From positions 41,873,270 to 41,937,269 of the forward strand of contig CM040422.1 in assembly GCA_022702705.1 (NCBI GenBank): 64,000 nucleotides of DNA. The letters are read 5' to 3'. This document shows positions 32,900-45,224 of this stretch, piece after piece. Under the pieces are notes generated by a model that was not told the origin of the DNA, made no database searches, and worked only from the letters and a program-made list of their open reading frames with translations. Origin of the DNA: Papilionanthe hookeriana x Papilionanthe teres (lineage: Eukaryota > Streptophyta > Magnoliopsida > Asparagales > Orchidaceae). The first letter of the stretch is position 1; the number at the start of each line of letters is the position of its first letter. A program made the translations under genes and the position numbers.

Positions 32900-34382
32900 T
32901 TGTTGTGTTGAGTTTGTGATGTTGTTATGTGATTTTCTTATGGGTTGTGATGCTTTTATTTAATATTTTCATATGTGATGGACTCTGATGTTGTGTAGAT
33001 ATAGTTGGATTATTTCTATTATGCACATTCAGATGTTTATGTGTTGGATTGAGGTTTTGTGATGTAATATGTGATGTGTTTGTGGTAGTAAATGTTTTTA
33101 TGTTTTTCTAGTATTTATGTTTTTAATAGTGTCTAATTTATTTCATATAAATTTTAGAAAATTTTAGAACACGATTAGAAACCACTATTTATAAAGCATC
33201 TTTAAACTTTTCAAAATTTACTACCATTTAATTTCTAGTATGTTGTGATTTGTGTTGGTGTGTATTTGCTTTGAAAACCTTCACTATCATAGAAGTCCTT
33301 TGAAATTTTGAAATTTCTATTTTACGAAAAACTGAAAAACTGAATTTGATTTCTTTTTACTCCTTGTTCTTTTTAAACTGTTACACTTACATATTTTAAA
33401 ATATTAAATTTCCTACAAGCACGTTATCCTAGTTTTTAATTCGTACCCATGTATCATTTTTATGCATACATATTTTATCCTAACTAAAAATCAAAGTTCA
33501 GGGGGAATTTAAATACAAACTTTTAAAAACTAAAATTTTATTTATTCTCAAGATACTTAAAATAAAATTTGTTTTTTGATTGAAAATAATTATGTATATA
33601 AAGCTAGATTAGGGAAGCAAAATTTTGAATATAGAAATGAGTAAGAGAATTTAGTTAAAATTTATAGTAATGACAAAAAATTTAAAGTTAAAATTTTTTT
33701 AGTAAAGAAATGTTAAATATAGTTAAACTATCTTTAGTAAGAAATATTGTATTTTTGGATAAATAAAAGATTTGACTCTTTATTTTCAAAGTTTAAATTT
33801 CTTTTATTGAGAAATAATTTTCAACATTATTATTATGATTTTTAAGTGAAAGATATATATCAAACCTTTATTTTAAATGAAAGGGTGGAATTCAAAATCA
33901 TTAAAGGCCTATCTAGATACAATAATCCTGGCCTTAAAAGAAAAGAGAAAAGAAAAAAAATATAGTATGTAAAAAGGAAGGAGAAGCTTGAGGATTTAAG
34001 GGCATAATCAAAAATTGATTCCATACCTAAAGTTTAAAATATAAGTTTTGAGAAAATCTAAAGCTTAAGGTTATAGTATAGTAAGTAAAATTATTTCCAA
34101 ATGAAGATTTTTAAGTAAGAAAGATGAAATGTTTGAATCCTATATTTTGAAAAATCTACATGTATTTCTAAATTAGATAGGAACTAATATTTTTCTTTAT
34201 CCTTTACTTAATAATCTTCTAAACTTTAAGTTGATCTCATTTACTATAATTTTTTCTAAATTGGACTATTTCATTTCTAGAACAAAATTTTGAAACCTTC
34301 CTAAAGAAACTCATTTATATATTTTGCATGTTAAGATTTTCTATGTGATTAAGTGTCACTTGAGGACAAGTAACATTTTAGG
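32900..34382 (+). other. 3' UTR of element B
   Basis: AT-rich non-coding sequence, homologous to 50500-51840 (element D) and to the reverse of 56220-57717 (element E). It includes a purine-rich stretch at 33940-34000. It ends with the conserved ACTTGAGGACAAGTAAC (34358-34374) shared with D and E just before the PPT. No ORF of note. Confidence 0.7.
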
Positions 34383-34394
34383 TTTGGGGGATTT

Positions 34395-36044
34395 TGATAT
34401 ACCTAAAATATATATTGTTTTAAGCACATTTTTATACCTATTTTTTATGATATTGCACTTTAATGGAAGGTATTTTTGTTTTTTCTTGTAGGTATGATTA
34501 AAATGAGTGACAATGATGAAAGGAGCAATAAAGGATCAAAATTTGGAGCAAAAAATTAAAAGGTGTGAAAAATTGGCCTTTGGCGGCTAAGCGTCCGACC
34601 CTTAGTGCATAGGCGCCACATTTAAAGTGATGAATTTTATTTGATTTTGGCACAAATTTGAAGGGGTTTTTGAAGCAGCCTTTGGTTTAAACTTCATTAA
34701 ATTCCCATCAGTGCCAAAACTCATTTAAAATTTGAATGGATGGAAGCATTCTTGATGGATACATTGAATCTGGACATATTTTGAAGAGACACCAATGCAC
34801 CTTTTGGAAAATTTTAAAAAGAAGACTTGAAGATCAGAAAAATGGTTGTTGTTGGAGGGTGTGATTAGTGTTAAGAGTCAAGTTTATGTTAGAGAGTTAT
34901 TGAGACCACACCATTTCACTTCACCACTTTTATTATCAATTGTATCTAGTTTTTATTAAGAGTATAATAGAGATTTGGAGTCAACAGAGCTGGGGCCAAC
35001 CTCTATTGTGTCTTGTAATGGGAAAGCAAAGTTTCAAAAGAACTTTAAGAGTCTTGTGAAGAGGATTTTCAGATAAGTGTTTAACTTTGTTTTACATTTA
35101 GTTTTAAAGTAAGACTTGTTGTGTTTCAACTATGATTTATACTTTCGAATCAAGTTGTGATTGTGTTTTCTCCATGGATTCTAAGTAATTTTCTTTATCT
35201 TTTTCCTTTTAAATGATGAAGTAATTAAATTATGGAAGGAAGTATAGAATTTCAATGTTGGAAGAAGTTGTGATGATTCACTATCTTGCACTTCATTTAC
35301 TTCTTATTTGGCTAATTAAGATGTTAAAATTTGTTGGGAGATTATGTAAGATCCATTGCGGTATTATTTCAATCAAAAATTGGAAAGAATCACATGTAAT
35401 TATATGGATGAGAATTGTAGTCAATATGGTTGGATGCAAATAAATAGGACGATATACTTATAATGGGGAGTAAAATTAGAGGACTTTAGAGTGACAGGCT
35501 AAAGCCACCTATTTTGGTTTGATGTGAAAAATTTTGATAAGAGATGTTAGCCACCAGGTGGAGGGAATCGAGAGAACTCTAGAATGAGAGCTAGTATTTT
35601 CCCTGCCTAACCCATCTACAAGATTTCAAATCATCAAATTAACCAATGTTCTTTATAGAACCAAGTCAGGGTAAGGAATATAATTTTTTATATTTGGCAC
35701 AACACATTTTAGATACTTCTACAATGAAATTTCATAATTATTATTGATTCATTAAAAGAGGTAAAAGATAATTTATTCTCATTTTCTTTCATAATATTTT
35801 ATAGTTGTATTAACTGTAGTTGTTTGCTTTACTTTTTATTCAGTTAATTTTAAAAAGTAAAAAGTTATTTTTCTTTTTTCCTTATAATTTTAGACATATC
35901 CCTGTGGGTTCGATAAATCAGAGCTTAATCAAAAAGTTCTATATTACTTCATAAACGATACAAATACTTGCATAGTATCCCATATTATAAATAATTAAAG
36001 TACAATTTCATATATAATACGTAAGGGTAAATATTCAGGGATCA
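34395..36044 (+). repeat. 3' LTR of element B
   Basis: 1650-base LTR starting TGATATACC and ending GGGATCA, preceded by the PPT TTTGGGGGATTT. It contains a GC-rich GGCGGCTAAGCG ... ATAGGCGCC block at 34573-34618. Its second half matches the other Athila-like LTRs here (TGTTCTTTATAGAACC, GTGGGTTCGATAAATC). Confidence 0.83.
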
Positions 36045-36700
36045 AAGATCCACAATTTTCTCCAAAATTCTTTTAATTTCACGATTAGACACTTCTGCTA
36101 AACCACTAGTCTGGCGATGATAGCTAGCAGAGATTCTATGAATAATATTGTATTTTCCAACCAATCTCTGAATCAGATTATTTCTAAAATGAGATTCACC
36201 ATCAGTTATGATTGCTCTCGGCATTCCATATCTTGTAAAAATATTTTTCATTAAAAATTTTGAAACACTCTGATCATCACATCTATGTAAAGAAATTGCT
36301 TTGATCCATTTTGAGACATAATCAACAGCAACTAATATATATAAATTTTCACATGAAAGAGTAAATGGTCTCATAAAATCTAATCCACATACATTAAAGA
36401 TCTCAACTTCTAAAGTAAAATTTAGAGGCATTTCATTTCTTCTAGAAATATTACCTACTCTCTGACATCGATTACATGATTTTATATAGCTATGTACATC
36501 CTTAAAAAGAGTAGGCCAATAAAATCCAGATTCTAAAATCTTATAAGCGGTTTTATCAGTACTAAAATGTCCTCCAAATTCTGAATCATGACAACTCCGA
36601 ATAATTGGTTCAATTTCTTCATATTACACACATCTTCTAATATTAAGATCCTTACACTGTTTATATAGGTAGTGCTCATCCCAAAAGTAAATTTTAGCAT
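36045..36700 (-). pseudogene. Integrase of element C, C-terminus missing
   Basis: HHCC finger around 36580-36440 (GGHFSTDKTAYK ... SCNRCQRVGNISRRNEMPLN). It is followed by the catalytic core, with the first Asp in VCGLDFMRPF, the second in AIITDGESHF, and the Glu in LAEVSNREIKRILEK. The sequence stops at EKIV, where LTR B begins. The DDE residues are all visible. Confidence 0.87.
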
Positions 36701-36959
36701 CATATCTAAATTTCTTTTATTGATGCCTTGTTAAATTAGGTGGCAAAATGCCACTTACTATATAATTCACAATATCATTGTACTAAGGCAAATTCCTTTT
36801 CTTAATGATATAAAATTGTTCATCAGGGAAGTTTTTGTACTTTCCTTCTCAAACTCAGATAGTTTATAATACTCCAGTCTAGACAAATGGTCAACAATTT
36901 GATTATCAAGTGAAATTCTTGCATTAGAAGTATTCATCTGATTAATCTTTGTTTGACAT

Positions 36960-37334
36960 CCTTTTTTTGCATTAAAATTTGATAGTTGAATGGTTTGTAT
37001 GCACTATGCATTTAGTTCCAATCAAATAAGGTCTAAACTTTTCAAAAGCATACATAATAGCTAATAATTCTCTTTCCATGGTGGTATAATTAATCTGAGC
37101 TTCATTAAGCATTTTACTAGCATAGTAAATAATCTTGAACATTTTATCATACATTTTCACTAAAGAAATTCCAATCACAATATCACTGGCATCACACATA
37201 AGTTCAAATGGTTTCTCCCAATCAGGTGAAACAATTATAGGGGTAGTGATTAGTTTTTCTTTTAATAGTTTAAAGGCATTCAAACATTCTTCATTAAAAT
37301 CGAATTTCTTATCTTTTTCTAAAAGTTGGCACAA
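36960..37334 (-). pseudogene. RNase H of element C
   Basis: Open stretch with FELMCDASDIVIGI, YYASKMLNEAQINYTTMERE and LLAIMYAFEKFRPYLIGTK, the RNase H of Ty3/gypsy polyproteins. The third acidic residue is changed: the usual HTDH reads HTNH. The remainder of the domain to about 36700 is degraded. Confidence 0.8.
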
Positions 37335-38409
37335 AGGTTTAGTAATTTTTTAATAATCTTTAATATAACGCCTGTAAAATCCAGCATGTCTTAAGAAACT
37401 CCTTACCCCTCTCACTGTAGTAGGTGGTGGTAATTTCTCAATAATCTGAATTTTTGCAGGGTAAACCTCCATACCAAGTTCAAAAATTTTATACCCAAGT
37501 ACAATTCCTCATGCAACCATAAATTGACATTTTTCCCAATTTAGAACTAAATTTGTTCTCTCGCATCAAACATATGTCAAATGAAGTTCCAAATACAGAA
37601 AAATTATCCATAAATACTTTTATTCAATTATCAATCAAATTACTAAAAATATACATCATATATCTTTAAAACATTGCAGGTGCATTACATAATCCAGAGG
37701 GCATTTTTCTAAAAGCAAAAGTTTCATAAGGGCTAGTAAATGTAGTCTTTTCTTGATCCTCAGAGGCAATGAGTATTTGATGATAACCAGTATATCCATC
37801 CAAAAAAGCAATAGTACTTGTGTCCACCAAGTCTATCCAACATTTGATCTAGAAAAGGAAGAGGAAAGTACTTTTTTCTAGTGGCGGAATTTAATTTTCT
37901 ATAATCAATACAAATTCACCAACCATTAATTTGTCTTGTTGGTATAATTTCATTCTGTTCATTCACATCAATAGGCACTCCTCTTTTCTTAGGGACACAA
38001 TGAATTGGACTTACCCAAGCACTTTCAGAAATGGATAACTAATTCCAGCATCAAGCCATTTTAAAATTTCCTTCTTAACTACTTCTTTCATCATTGGATT
38101 TAATCTCCTTTGTGGATTAGCTCTAGGTTTATGTTGTTCATCTAACAAAATTCTATTCATACAGATCGAAGGACTGATTCCTTTAATATCAGCTAAGGTC
38201 CAACCAAATGCCTTTTTGTATCTTTTTAAAGTATCTAATAATTTTTGTTCTTCGTATTCATTCAAATTTGAAGATACAATAAATTGTAAGGTAGATGATT
38301 CTCCTGAAAACATATATTTCAAATGATTAGGAAAAAATTTCATTTTAAGTTCAGGAGATTTTATGATAGATGGAATTAAACTTTTATCATCACTTTTCAT
38401 AGTATCCAA
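37335..38409 (-). pseudogene. Reverse transcriptase of element C
   Basis: The N-terminal part is open in 38409-38011 (LKMKFFPNHLKYMFSGE, KAFGWTLADIKGISPSICMN, PQRRLNPMMKEVVKKEILKW). Continuing pieces with many stops follow to 37335. The active-site box reads FMDN (37603-37614) instead of the FMDD expected, so catalysis would be lost. Confidence 0.83.
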
Positions 38410-38629
38410 TATTTCAAATCTTTCCTAAACATAATCTAAATCTTCATTCCTCATATCATCAAAATCATCTTCAATTTCATTATCATCCTCACATTTCAAA
38501 TTTTCACATTCTATTTTCTCTTCCAACATTTCTTTAAAATGATCATCACTCAAATAATCACAGATTTCCATTCAAAAGCATTCGTCATCTTTTTCAGTTG
38601 AGGGATATTTCATAGATTTTAGAATATTA

Positions 38630-39010
38630 AATGTCACCTATTGATCATTAACACTTATAGTTAAGTCTCCTTTTTGAACATCAATCATAACTCTTCTAGT
38701 AGCAAGGAATGGTCTTCCCAAAATAATTTGAATTTTTTTATCTTCCTCCAAATCTAATATAATAAAATCCACAATAAAGATAAATTTGTCCACCTTAGCT
38801 AATACATCTTCCACAACTCCTTTAAGATAAGTAATAGAATGATCAGCTAACTGAAGAGTTACCGATGTAGTTGAAATTTCTCCTATTCCCAATTATTTGA
38901 AAGTTGATAAAGGCATAAGGTTAATACTAGTTCCTAAATCACATAAAGCTCTTCCGAAAAAAATTTACCTATAGCACAAGAGATAGTGAAACTACCAGGT
39001 TCTTTAAGTT
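38630..39010 (-). pseudogene. Aspartic protease region of element C
   Basis: ALCDLGTSINLMPLS (active site DLG, near 38950-38905) is followed, after a stop, by ISTTSVTLQLADHSITYLKG and IILGRPFLATRRVMIDVQKG (38892-38638). This is the Athila-type protease arrangement. Confidence 0.8.
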
Positions 39011-39479
39011 TTTCGGGAACCTTGTTTTGAATAATTGCACTACACTCCGCTAAGTACAACAGTCTCGTGATCTATGAACTTTCTTTTCCTTTTAAGAATG
39101 TCCTTCATAAACTTTGCATATCAGGAATTCGTTCTAATGCTTCAACAAAGGGAATATATGCCATTAATTTCTTAAGGGTTTCTAAAAATTTTGTAAATCA
39201 GTTATCCCTATTATGTTTTTTTAATCTTTGAGGAAACAGAGGTGGTGGTATTTCTACAGTAATTTTAATTGGTTCAAGCATATATTCTTAAGTCTGGATA
39301 TATTTTATTAGTACCTTTTTCAATTTCCACCTTCTCTTTCTCAGTTTTAGCTTCTTTTTGCACTCTTGTTTCTAATTCTTTACCACTCAGTTGAATAACC
39401 TTAATTTACTCTTTATTTTAATCTTTTGGATTGATCTCAACATTACTAGGAAGAGTTCCTGAAGGCCTATTATTAAGTG

Positions 39480-40785
39480 CAGTGAAAATATGTCGTCATT
39501 GATTCTTAATATTCGTAATCGCACAACCTAAGTTTGTAAATGATTACCCATATTTAAAATTAATTCTTCAATAGACAACTTATTTTCCTTAAATTGTGGG
39601 TTACTATTAAAAATTGGATGTTAAGAAAGTCTATTGTTTGTGTTTCCTTAGTTGTTCAAATTTCCTGCTAGGTTCAAAAAATTGTTTCCCCATTATGGGT
39701 TAACAGTAGCGTTGTTATTATTACTCCAGTTAAAATTCGTGTGATTCATCCAACCAGAATCATAATAATTTGAATAAGGATTGTTGGGTCTATTATATAT
39801 ATCTTCTAAGGTCTCATAGGGTGTTTGAGATTCTATTATCTATCCTAATGAATTTTCCTTTAGCACTGGGGGTGTTTGAGAATAATTCATTCCGTACTGA
39901 TCTATTTTCTTCGAAAGGGTAGAAATTTGAGAGACTATCATAGTTATAGCATCAGAATCATGAATACTATCAACTCTCTTAGGATTTACTCGTTCAGAGA
40001 GCCATTGAAAATTGCTAGTACCCATCTCTTCTATTAACGAATATGCTTCATCAGAAGGTTTTGACTCTAATGATCCACTAGCAGCAGCATCAATAATCGA
40101 TCTAAGAGATCCCACTAATCGATTGTAAATGTTTGAATTATTAACCAATATGGTAAACCATGATGTGGACACTTCTTAAGGAGATCTTTAAATCTTTCCC
40201 AAGCTTTATATATTGATTCCCCCTTCAAACTGACCAAAAAGATGTAAATCATATCTTAGCTTAGCAGTTTTTGATGGAGGGAAATATTTTGACAGAAACT
40301 TTTGTGAATGTTCTTCCCAAGTTCTTATAGATCTAGGTGCTAACAAATTTAACCATGACTTGGCTTTATCTCTTAATGAAAAAGGAAAACTCAATGTCTG
40401 ACAACATCATTCAACACTCCATCATATTTAAAAGTATTACACAGTTCAATAAAACTAACGAGATGTAAATTAGGATCTTCATTAGATGTTTCTCCAAATT
40501 GATTATGTTGTACCATTTGGATAATAGTAGTTTAAGCTCAAATGAATCAGCAAAAACATCACGATATTTTATGAATTAGCAACAATAATTAGAATCATCT
40601 GTTGTTGGGTTAGCATAATCTCTTAAAGGTCTTGGTAAGTTTTCATTTTCATTTCTTTAATTATTTAGGTTGTTTATCATTTTGTGAGGATCTTTAAATT
40701 GTTTTTGTTGTTTTCAAAATTTTCTAATAATACACTCTAATTCTGAACTGTAAGGCACTAAACCTATGGATCCAATCCTACGCAT
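39480..40785 (-). pseudogene. gag: gag of element C
   Basis: The likely start is the ATG at 40785 (MRRIGSIGLVPYSSELE; the D gag start reads similarly). The gag domain FPFSLRDKAKSWLNLLAP ... WEEHSQKFLSKYFPPSKTAKL is at 40394-40206. It continues after a frame change in 40172-39840 (GSLRSIIDAAASGSLESKP ... SLIEEMGTSNFQWLSER). The C-terminal part to about 39480 is AT-rich with stops; 39010-39480 is the degraded gag-protease linker. Confidence 0.82.
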
Positions 40786-40895
40786 ATAAAATCACATAAA
40801 ACACACTATAAAAGTAAGCAAGCACACACAATTACAAACTACAGAGTAAAGTTTTTCAAGTACTACAATTTTAAAAGTTACTATTTTATACATTT

Positions 40896-40911
40896 CCCAG
40901 TAACGGCGCCA
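40896..40911 (-). other. Primer binding site, tRNA-Asp type (element C)
   Basis: The minus strand reads TGGCGCCGTTACTGGG, complementary to the 3' end of plant tRNA-Asp (CCCGGCAACGGCGCCA) with two mismatches. Six bases separate it from the LTR end at 40918. Asp-type priming fits the Athila group. Confidence 0.85.
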
Positions 40912-40917
40912 AAAACG

Positions 40918-42651
40918 TGATCCGGTACGCTTCCTTTAACATAAATATTCAAAATATAGTTTTAGCTCAGTTTTGCAATAAGACTATTTTAATAATTAGG
41001 CAGTCAATCATATACGTAAGTATACGTATCGTTCAAGTAATAAAGGGCTCGAGTGGAGTCTTGATTATCAATCCCACGAGGAAGGTTAGAACTTTTCAAA
41101 GTATAGTAAAGATTTGGAATCCAATACCCAATTCACAATACAAGTTCAAGTACTATTTAAGTTGCTATTGCAAAGTTAACTAAAGCTAAATTAAATAAAA
41201 TTACTTTCTAAGTTTCTAAACAGGTTAACTAACACACACTAAGTTTTGTATTGTAAGGTTCAAATATGGAAAAGTATCTTTCTTATTACAATGATTCTAT
41301 ATTAGTGATTGATATAAATTCATAATAAATTTGTATTGTGCCAAATACGAGCATTCATATTATTTACCCTCGTCAGAGTACCCTCTTTTCCAAGTTATGT
41401 AAAGAATATTGACAAATTCTAAGTTTAGTTACTAAATCCATGGTTAGGCTTGGAGGATACTGGTTCTCACTTCAGAGCTCCCACTTCCCTTCACCTAAAG
41501 GCTAACCCTAGCTTTAGTTACCAAACTTTAGGACCCAATTGAGGATTTCATCCTGTCACTCTAAAATCTCCAATTCGATGCTCATCAAATCACATTTCCC
41601 TATTTATTTGCACTCAATTCCCATGAACTACGCAACTCATTTCATGGACATTGAATAAATTATCCACTATTATTGTAGAACACTTAGTCCTCTAGGATTT
41701 AATGTTTCACAAAAAAATTTTAGCAATTCAATTGGCCAGATCGAAAAGTAAATGATGTTCAAAGTGAAAAATCATCACAATTTCTTAACATGTTTATGGC
41801 ACATCAAATCCACATCAACACTTCACCACATCTCGTTGAAAGAAGAAAGAAAAAGAAATATAATTAGAATTCATGAAGAAGAAACAATAATATATGGATT
41901 TTATATATAAATGAAAAGTCATACAATCCACAAAAGTAAATCCAATTTATCTCAATTTCTTCCCAAGTAAATCCCTTGAAGTTCCTTTGAATCATTTTAT
42001 CTCTTCACTACAAGACTCAATTCTCTCTTTAGAATAATAAGAAAGAAGCAATCTCTTACTTTCCTCCTTCTCCTACACTCCTTAGAGAATAATCCTTCAC
42101 AAAACTAGACTTATACACACTCAAACACGCTTACCACACACTCTCCACAAACCCTAACACACTTTCCTCACTCAAAAAGTGTTCTCTCCCTCACTTCTAT
42201 CTCTTTCTTGGTGTTCAAATCTGTTTGAAATAGTTTATAAATGAATTCAAGAGTTTCCTTAAGCAACCCTTCAAAAATCATCCAAATGCATTGAATTTGA
42301 CTTAAAGCGATATAGGGCACCGGTGGTGTTGGATAGGGCGCCGGAGGCGCTGGATAGGGTTTCTGCGGCACTATATAGGGTGCCAGCGATGCCGGGCTAC
42401 CATTTAAATTCTAAACTCTCTATATTTGGGCGCTGGCAGAGCCCATTCTGGCATCGGCAATGTCGGTAGGCTGATTCCTTCATTTTACCTCTTTTTCCTC
42501 CAAATTCGTTCCTTTTGCTTCCTTTTGCTCCAATCACCTAAAATCATCATACCTGTATCAAAACAAGAAGAATATCTTCCTTTAAAGTGTAATATCACCA
42601 AAAATGATTAAATTTTATGTAGCAAATATTTAACATATTTTTGGTGCATCA
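40918..42651 (-). repeat. 5' LTR of element C
   Basis: 1734-base LTR; in element orientation TGATGCACC ... CCGGATCA. It contains a GC-rich cluster at 42310-42400 (GGGCGCCGGAGGCGCTGGATAG). The homology to the flanking LTR F breaks off on the right at 42651. Confidence 0.82.
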
Positions 42652-43798
42652 CCTATTTATTTGCACAATTACTTTCTTATCCAAACAATCCCATGTGATT
42701 CCTACCTATAGTTGATTGAGACAATACCTTCTAGGGTCTTACACGTTCTCACAACAAGTGTTAACATCATGATTGACCACATCAAAAAGTAAATGAAGTG
42801 GAAGGATTGAATCAACACAACTACTTCCAACATTAAAAATCAATACTTCCATAACTTTCATCCAACATTTAATTACTTTTCATTTTAAGGAAAAGATAAC
42901 AAAAACTACTCAGAATCCATGGAGAAAACACAACCACAAATAGTTTTAAAAGTAGAAACGATGTAGAAAACATAAGAAGTCCCAATTAAAACTAAATGAA
43001 GTGCAAAGATAAAAACTTATCTCAAGTTCCTCTCCATTAAACTCTTGAAGTTCACTTGAATCTCTTCTTTTCTCTTACTAGCCTCCCTTGGACAAGTCGC
43101 CCAACCCAAGAGGGTTTAAATCTCTCTACAAAATAGATTTTTACTAAGGAATCCCTACTCACCCTCTCTTTCACTAAGAAGGAGAAAACTGTGAACAAAC
43201 CCTAAGTAAGAATCCTACAACTTCTTACTTAGACTACTCTAATCTTTCTCTCTCCAAAAGAACTCAACACACCCTCATTTTACACACTTTAAGTACTTCT
43301 TTTATATTTTCTCCAAAAGGTATCTTGTTGTCTCTTCAAAATGTATCCATTTTCAATGAATCTACCTAAGAGATGCATCATTTCAAGTGAAATTTGATTA
43401 TCTTTTGGTGCCCTTGATTAGTTACCCATGTTTGTATTAAAGGATGATTCAAACACCTCTTCAAAATTTGCTAAAATTTCTTTAAAATTGTAATGTAACT
43501 GTCTAGTGCTTAAGTGCAGAGTCTCTAGCTCTCAGGTGCAGCCCTCTTTGTCTGTTAGCGCTTAGGCCCCAAATCTGCGCACTTAGGCTCCAGATCTGGG
43601 CGCTTAGGCGCCCTAGTTCATTTTAACACCTTCATCATTTTGGCTAAAAAAATGATCATTTTTCACTTCTTTTGACATATTTGGTCCTTTTAAGTGTACC
43701 TGAAAGAAAAACACACAAATACATTCAATTAAAGTGCAATATCATCAAAAATATGTATAACAATGTGCATAAAAATATTATATATTTTAGGTATATCA
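42652..43798 (-). repeat. LTR remnant F
   Basis: Right-hand part of a minus-strand LTR of the TGATATACC family, homologous to about 55095-56180. It starts abruptly at CCTATTTATTTGCAC, because element C is inserted there, and ends GGTATATCA at 43798. A GGCGCTTAGGCGCC-like cluster lies at 43500-43612. Its left part is displaced or lost. Confidence 0.75.
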
Positions 43799-44432
43799 GT
43801 CACCAGCGAGCAAAATGGGTGTTATAATGCCCTAGCCCGGCGCTATAGTGCAGTAATTATCATTCTAGAAGATACATTGATTTTGGCCAAATTTTGAAGA
43901 GGTGCTTGAAGTAATCCTTAATTATTTTTAGATATTTATAAAATGGGCAAGTTCTTGCATGAAAAGAGAGTACTTTTGAAGAGAATTTAGAGAGACTTGG
44001 TAGATTTTTAGTGTTCTTCTTAGTGTGTAAGTGTGTGTGAGTAAGTGTTATGGCTTTAGAGATTGTTGAAGGCAATCTCCAGAATTTGCTTGGGGAGAAG
44101 ACTTAAGGTACTTTATATTTGTGTTTAAGTTTTTATTGTGAGACTTGGATTTCAATGAAAATCATGTGTTTTTATTTTATCTTCATGAATTTTTAGTAGT
44201 TTCCTTTCTTTCTCCTTGCATTTGGGACTTAATTTTATAGGATGAGAATGATATAAAGACTTCTTTTTATTCTAAAAATTGTGATGGTATTTTCACTGAT
44301 TCTTCGTTGACTTTACAAATTGGCCACTTGTGAGATTAAAACCTATTGAGAAACATAACGACCCAGAAGCGCTAAAATTTCACCCAACATATGAATACCA
44401 CACTTCACTTTAGAAAGAGCTATTGCGAACAC
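43799..44432 (+). repeat. LTR remnant H, left part
   Basis: Plus-strand LTR-like sequence, related to the D and B LTRs (TTGACTTTACAAATTGGCCAC; GGCGCTATAGTG near 43840). It is interrupted at 44432 by element D and continues at 54152. The last five bases, AACAC (44428-44432), are the left target duplication of D. Confidence 0.7.
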
Positions 44433-45150
44433 CGATCCACTTTAAAAATTACCTACTTTTAGTGTAGATTTCATGCTAACTTTATGCACATTTTTAAAGA
44501 TATTACACTTTAAAGGAAGGAATTTTGCATATTTTTGTCTTCAAGTATAAAAATATGATTTTAGAGAAAATCAAGCAAAAACTATGCAATCTTGAGCTAA
44601 AATAAGCAAGGAAGAAAATTCTAACTTAGTCCATATTGATATGTCTTTCTATGCTTAATATTTTTTATATTTCTCACATATTTTTGAATGAAATTATACT
44701 TTTTATAAATGTTGTTTTTATATCTATCTTGTAGGTGAAGATGTTAGGAACGCAACACAAGTGAAATGGGGCTAAACGGAGTTGAAACGGAGCAAAACGG
44801 AGCAAAACAGTGGAGCTGTGCATAGGGTGGCGCCTAGGCGCCAGTGACGATGAGAAAATGGCGCCTAAGCACCAGAATCAAGGCCTAGGCTCCAAATCAT
44901 CAAGAGATGGTTATTGGACGGATTTTTGATGACTTTGGGAATTATTTTGATGGTGTTAAGTAGTTTCTAGACCTTCTAGATGACGGGAAGTTACTCCTAA
45001 TATATAGGACATGCGATACAATGAATCTAGACACATTGTAGCAGTTTTAATCGAGAATAGGTGCGACCCAAAGTGAAGGGGTGTGGAGACTTGGTCACAG
45101 GAGTCTGGCGCCTAGGTACCAGATCCCGTCGCCTAGGCACAAGAGTCGGT

Positions 45151-45163
45151 TTCTAGAAGATTC
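45151..45163 (+). promoter_or_regulatory. Heat-shock-element-like motif, 5' LTR of D
   Basis: TTCTAGAAGATTC fits the three-unit pattern TTCnnGAAnnTTC exactly, about 62 bases upstream of the TATA box. It is identical at 52574-52586. Confidence 0.55.
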
Positions 45164-45224
45164 AATGAATATGGACTACTTTTGAAGAGACGCCTTAAGC
45201 CAACCTTGGCCATATTCAGAGCTC

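Larger units (their letters stand above)
32860..36044 (+). mobile_element. Athila-like element B, 3' end only
   Basis: 3' part of a plus-strand element: the last codons of the env-like ORF, the 3' UTR, PPT (34383-34394) and 3' LTR (34395-36044). Its 5' part is displaced to the left of the Tat array, outside the window. Its LTR ends at 36044 inside the integrase of element C, so B inserted into C; AAGAT (36045-36049) is the candidate target duplication. Confidence 0.8.
36045..42651 (-). mobile_element. Athila-like element C, truncated
   Basis: Minus-strand element: 5' LTR 40918-42651, tRNA-Asp PBS, gag, protease, RT, RNase H, and integrase cut at 36045 by the insertion of B. It is inserted in LTR F (right flank CCTAT, 42652-42656). 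Two catalytic acidic residues are changed to Asn (RT and RNase H), and all frames carry stops. Confidence 0.85.

Noticed and set aside
40896..40911. tRNA genes at the primer sites
   Set aside because: Only the 3'-end complement of a tRNA is present; no cloverleaf could be drawn on either side.
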